Below, in pieces: positions 30,759 through 34,098 of a stretch of 34,098 nucleotides of DNA. Position 1 is the stretch's first letter. Each line of letters starts with the position of its first letter. Both the position numbers and the translations under genes were made by a program. The stretch is taken from positions 1 through 34,098 of the forward strand of contig CALISW010000180.1 of NCBI GenBank assembly GCA_938041655.1. The letters run 5' to 3'. Under the pieces are notes generated by a model. The model ran no database searches, was not told the origin of the DNA, and worked only from the letters and a program-made list of their open reading frames with translations. Source of the DNA: an uncultured Thiotrichales bacterium. Lineage in GTDB: Bacteria > Pseudomonadota > Gammaproteobacteria > CAZUMV01.

Positions 30759-31970
30759 TCAGGCGTACGTTCTCGCAATGTACTGATCGATAATAGACTG
30801 AAATTCTGAGGCAATGTTTTCGCCCTTCAGGGTCACATCTTTTTCCCCATCAATATAAACAGGCGCAACCGGTTTTTCTCCAGTGCCTGGAAGGCTTATG
30901 CCAATGTTGGCATGTTTGCTTTCTCCAGGGCCATTAACGACACAACCCATCACCGCAACCGACAGGTTTTCGACACCTGAGTATTGTTGCTTCCACTCCG
31001 GCATTTTATCGCGCAGATAATGTTGTATGTCCTGTGCGAGCTCCTGAAAATATTCACTGGTGGTTCTACCGCACCCGGGGCAGGCTACTACGGCTGGTGT
31101 GAAGGCTCGCAAGCCCATGGTTTGCAGGATTTCCTGAGCGACGATAACTTCCTGCGTACGTTTGCCGCCAGGCTCAGGAGTCAGCGAGATTCTTATGGTG
31201 TCACCGATACCTTGTTGCAACAATACTGCCAATGCGGCGGTTGATGCGACGATGCCTTTACTACCCATGCCGGCTTCTGTTAGACCGAGGTGCAAGGCGT
31301 AATCAGACTGTGCTGCCAGGGATTGATAGACTTCAATCAGATCCTGCACACCACTCATTTTACAAGACAGTACAATTTTATTTTTAGCCAGTCCGAGTGA
31401 TTCAGCTCGGGCAGCACTTTCCAGTGCAGAGGCAATCACCGCTTTTTTGGTGATGGTTGAAAGTGCCTCGGGTTGATCAAGTGTTGCATTTTTATCCAGC
31501 ATGCGCGCCAGAAGTTGTTGATCCAGCGAACCCCAATTAACCCCGATGCGAACCGGTTTGTCATGTTCGCGGGCAATCTCGATCATTTGATCAAACTGTT
31601 CATCCCGCTTCTTACCACGGCCTACATTACCCGGATTGATACGATACTTTGAGAGCAGTCGCGCACAATCGGGGTTCTCTTTAAGTAGTTTATGGCCGTT
31701 GTAATGAAAATCGCCCACTAGCGGTACGCTGCAGTTCATGTCCTGCATGCGTTTAATGATTTCAGGTATCGCGGCGGCAGAGTCTTGATTGTTGACGGTC
31801 AGTCGAACCAGTTCAGAGCCGGCTTGCGCTAGCTCGGTTACCTGAATGGCGGTACGTATCGCATCGGCAGTGTCTGTATTGGTCATCGATTGTACGACGA
31901 CAGGCTTGCAGCCACCGACAACAACACCACCAATATCTACGGCTTTTGTCTTAACTCTCTCAAGGCTCAT
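30759..31970 (-). CDS. ispG: 4-Hydroxy-3-methylbut-2-enyl diphosphate synthase (flavodoxin/ferredoxin-dependent)
   Basis: IspG/GcpE of the MEP isoprenoid pathway, converting methylerythritol cyclodiphosphate to HMBPP with a [4Fe-4S] cluster. It begins with [19 protein letters not shown], contains the TIM-barrel part with [27 protein letters not shown] and [11 protein letters not shown], and ends with the cluster domain: CPGCGRT and [16 protein letters not shown] supply the three Cys ligands. At 403 residues it is a little longer than E. coli IspG (372) but within the range of proteobacterial forms. It is the last gene of a minus-strand series rimO-MATE-ispG, seven bases after the MATE gene. 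It is a housekeeping gene. Confidence 0.97.
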   Translation of the reverse strand: MSLERVKTKAVDIGGVVVGGCKPVVVQSMTNTDTADAIRTAIQVTELAQAGSELVRLTVNNQDSAAAIPEIIKRMQDMNCSVPLVGDFHYNGHKLLKENPDCARLLSKYRINPGNVGRGKKRDEQFDQMIEIAREHDKPVRIGVNWGSLDQQLLARMLDKNATLDQPEALSTITKKAVIASALESAARAESLGLAKNKIVLSCKMSGVQDLIEVYQSLAAQSDYALHLGLTEAGMGSKGIVASTAALAVLLQQGIGDTIRISLTPEPGGKRTQEVIVAQEILQTMGLRAFTPAVVACPGCGRTTSEYFQELAQDIQHYLRDKMPEWKQQYSGVENLSVAVMGCVVNGPGESKHANIGISLPGTGEKPVAPVYIDGEKDVTLKGENIASEFQSIIDQYIARTYA

Positions 31971-31977
31971 ATTGAAA

Positions 31978-33345
31978 TTATAGCTTTACTTGGGCGGTTG
32001 AGCTATGCGGATAATCACGCGCCGTGGTAATCAGTTTTTTCATTAGAATGATTGCAACAATACCCAGGCCAACACACATCGCTGTCCAGTAGCCAAAGGC
32101 GCCATTCAGCATCGGGTATGAACTGTTTTTTGAAAGCAGATAGCCCATTGGCGCTGCAATTATCCAGAACCCGATGAATTGAATAATCACAGGTGATTTG
32201 GTGTCGAGATAAGCACGTAAACCATACAAGGCTGTTACTTGCATGGCGTCGGCAAATTGAACAACAGCGGCAAAGACTAGCAGTGTTGCGGCCAAGGCAA
32301 TCACATCAGGATCGTTACTGAACAACGCCACTATTTCGTGACGAAACAGAATAAATATAGCGGAACAGACCAGAGAGACAGCCACGCCGATTTTAATTCC
32401 TGTTTGGCACGTGTCCTTGGCTTGCTGATAATGATCGCGACCCAGATGGTGTGATGCTCTAATCGTAATCGCCTGACTCAGGCCATGATAGATCATATAC
32501 GTTGCAGAAGCGGCCGCAATGGCTACGGCATGTGCGCCTGCATTGATCGCACCAAAATACACAATCATAACGGCGGCACCACTGAAAAACCCCATTTCAA
32601 TCAGTACCGAGAGTCCCATAGGAAAGCCCAGTTTGATGATTTTTATAATTTCTGATTTATTCGCCGTTTCAAAATGATCAGTCAATGTTATGTTGTGCTT
32701 TTTCAAAGCCAGCCACAGGCAAACAAAAAGGCTGAGCATGATAAAGGATTGAATCGCAACGGTGGCAACCGCGCAACCTACACTGCCAAGGCGAGGTGCC
32801 CCCAGATAGCCGTGTACCAGAATGATGTCCAGAGGAATATTGATGAGAAATGCCAGTAAATTCACAATTAACACGGGAACCGTCCACGTCATTGATTCCA
32901 GTGATGAGCGTAAGCCGGCAACCATGCAAAGCACAAAGCCGCTCAAAGACATCACGGCTGTATAGCTGGTAGCAATGCGCTGTATTTCAGGGTCAAAATT
33001 TGCACGGCTGAGTAACTGGGAGGCGCAATAGATAAAAGCCATGCAGAATATGCCAACCAGTACACAAGTCCATAAAACCTGCTGTATCTGTGATGCCATT
33101 TGATTCAGACGGCCCGCTCCGAAGTGACGGCTAACCAGTGGAGCAGCGGCAAAGCCAATCGCAAAGAAAGAGTAAATGATGATGTGGGTAACATTACTAC
33201 CCAATGTCATGCCAGCGAGCTCAACAGTGCCAGCTCGTCCAGCAACGATTACGTCAGTAATCCCCATGCCGATGATGATTAACTGACTCATGGCGATGGG
33301 CAGCGCCAGCCGCATCAGGGATTTTGCTTCACTACCGAAAAACAT
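31978..33345 (-). CDS. MATE-family multidrug/toxin extrusion transporter
   Basis: A 455-residue integral membrane protein with about twelve hydrophobic segments in two halves, typical of the NorM branch of MATE exporters. The N-terminal half has [39 protein letters not shown], the characteristic first-helices sequence, and the second half repeats the layout after [21 protein letters not shown]. These transporters expel cationic or toxic compounds using sodium or proton gradients. The ATG lies two bases after the rimO stop, and ispG follows after seven bases, so it shares a transcript with housekeeping genes. It could protect the cell from aromatic substrates, but that is speculative because it is outside the operator set. 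Confidence 0.93.
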   Translation of the reverse strand: MFFGSEAKSLMRLALPIAMSQLIIIGMGITDVIVAGRAGTVELAGMTLGSNVTHIIIYSFFAIGFAAAPLVSRHFGAGRLNQMASQIQQVLWTCVLVGIFCMAFIYCASQLLSRANFDPEIQRIATSYTAVMSLSGFVLCMVAGLRSSLESMTWTVPVLIVNLLAFLINIPLDIILVHGYLGAPRLGSVGCAVATVAIQSFIMLSLFVCLWLALKKHNITLTDHFETANKSEIIKIIKLGFPMGLSVLIEMGFFSGAAVMIVYFGAINAGAHAVAIAAASATYMIYHGLSQAITIRASHHLGRDHYQQAKDTCQTGIKIGVAVSLVCSAIFILFRHEIVALFSNDPDVIALAATLLVFAAVVQFADAMQVTALYGLRAYLDTKSPVIIQFIGFWIIAAPMGYLLSKNSSYPMLNGAFGYWTAMCVGLGIVAIILMKKLITTARDYPHSSTAQVKL

Positions 33346-33347
33346 GT

Positions 33348-34098
33348 TTAAGCCACAGTTGCGATCAAATCGTACTGGTCTGCATCGGTAATGGTGACTT
33401 GTGCAAATTCGCCAATCGGTAGTTGTTGGTCAGTGATGATAACCGCGCCATCAATTTCGGGAGCATCGGCGGTGCTACGGGCAATACTGTTACCGTCTTG
33501 ATGAGCATCCACTAGAACCGTTATATTTTGCCCGATTTTCTCTTGTAACAGCTCGGCGCTGATGGTTGCTTGCAGGGTCATCAGCCGGTCGTAGCGATCT
33601 TGTTTGATCTCTTCCGGCACACTATCGGGTAAGTCATTGGCGGTGGCACCATCAACCGGCGAATACATAAAACAACCCAGGCGATTGATGCGCGCTTCTT
33701 TAAGAAAATCGAGCAGCTCTTCAAACTCTTCTTCAGTCTCGCCGGGAAAGCCAACAATGAACGTGCTGCGAATCGTGATTTGTGGGCATATCTCGCGCCA
33801 GGCATTGATACGTTCAAGCATGCGAGCAGACTTTGCCGGTCTTTTCATCAACCTCAAGATTCTTGGGCTGGCGTGCTGCATGGGAATATCAAGATAGGGC
33901 AGGATTTTGTTTTCTGCCATCAAGGGAATCAGTTTGTCCACATGTGGGTAAGGGTAAACATAGTGCATGCGTATCCACATACCCATTTCGCCCAGTGCCT
34001 CAGCAAGCGTTTGCAGGTTTGACTTGAGCGGCTTACCATCCCAAAAGCCGGTCTGGTATTTGGTATCAACACCGTAAGCGCTGGTGTCTTGAGAGACG
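33348..34098 (-). CDS. rimO: Ribosomal protein S12 methylthiotransferase (3' part, runs off window end)
   Basis: The C-terminal portion of RimO, a radical-SAM enzyme that methylthiolates the Asp of ribosomal protein S12. The ORF track begins at Met 33986, but the same frame stays open to base 34097, with [14 protein letters not shown], a hallmark of RimO, before it; the gene therefore continues past the window. Visible parts are the radical-SAM barrel ([52 protein letters not shown]) and the C-terminal TRAM domain ending [17 protein letters not shown]. The N-terminal UPF0004 domain and the CxxxCxxC cluster motif lie outside. It is the first visible gene of rimO-MATE-ispG. Confidence 0.95.
   Translation of the reverse strand, partial: VSQDTSAYGVDTKYQTGFWDGKPLKSNLQTLAEALGEMGMWIRMHYVYPYPHVDKLIPLMAENKILPYLDIPMQHASPRILRLMKRPAKSARMLERINAWREICPQITIRSTFIVGFPGETEEEFEELLDFLKEARINRLGCFMYSPVDGATANDLPDSVPEEIKQDRYDRLMTLQATISAELLQEKIGQNITVLVDAHQDGNSIARSTADAPEIDGAVIITDQQLPIGEFAQVTITDADQYDLIATVA

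Noticed and set aside
1-34098. Mobile elements, tRNAs, CRISPR repeats
   Set aside because: No transposase or integrase ORF, no cloverleaf-like tRNA sequence, and no regularly spaced repeats were seen on reading both strands.

Overview
The window looks like a chromosomal segment from a moderate-GC, probably marine, gammaproteobacterium. This rests on a Pseudomonas-type 532-residue isocitrate lyase, malate synthase G, RraA, an MEP-pathway IspG, RimO, and a TonB-dependent receptor with an EEIVVTA TonB box. The taxonomic placement is inference from gene content; no ribosomal marker is present. No tRNA, rRNA, CRISPR array, insertion sequence or phage gene was seen, and no gene-free stretch exceeds about 250 bases.

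Layout. (1) 1-4.5 kb: glyoxylate shunt pair glcB and aceA, a strong terminator, then rraA. (2) 5.0-27.8 kb: a large catabolic island of divergent short operons: CMD-fold protein / GST-fold protein plus ABM-like protein; SDR1 and a TonB receptor / Rieske oxygenase 1; MaoC hydratase / acyl-CoA ligase, second ABM-like protein and a cytochrome c-PQQ lipoprotein dehydrogenase; TetR regulator / SDR2; a tightly coupled operon Rieske 2 - HMG-CoA-synthase-like/DUF35 fusion - SCP2-type thiolase - DECR/PECR-type SDR3; TPP-dependent E1 alpha and beta; and SDR4 - Rieske 3 - CoA-transferase-like protein. (3) 27.9-34.1 kb: a secreted cyclophilin with a C-terminal sorting-like tail, an MscS-type channel protein, ispG, a MATE transporter and the 3' part of rimO, which runs off the window end.

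How the genes may work together. A hydrophobic or bulky substrate is presumably imported by the TonB receptor, oxidised in the periplasm by the PQQ enzyme and in the cytoplasm by Rieske oxygenases and SDRs, and activated to a CoA thioester. It would then be handled by hydratase, enoyl reductase, thiolase/HMGCS-like/DUF35 complex, E1 and CoA transferase to give acetyl-CoA, which glcB and aceA can assimilate. The substrate cannot be determined from sequence.

The most notable observation is a shared palindromic element, an ACA-N8-TGT core centred on CCATGG-like sequence inside A/T tracts. It occurs in six promoter regions, all inside the island, one of them directly in front of the TetR gene. 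Where -10 boxes are recognisable, the element lies over the -35 region, so the island looks like one locally repressed regulon. The second notable point is the thiolase/HMGCS/DUF35 set. The HMGCS-like half has lost its catalytic Cys and His while the thiolase keeps its own, which resembles the PhlACB type of C-C acyltransferase and suggests a C-C bond making or breaking complex in a catabolic setting.
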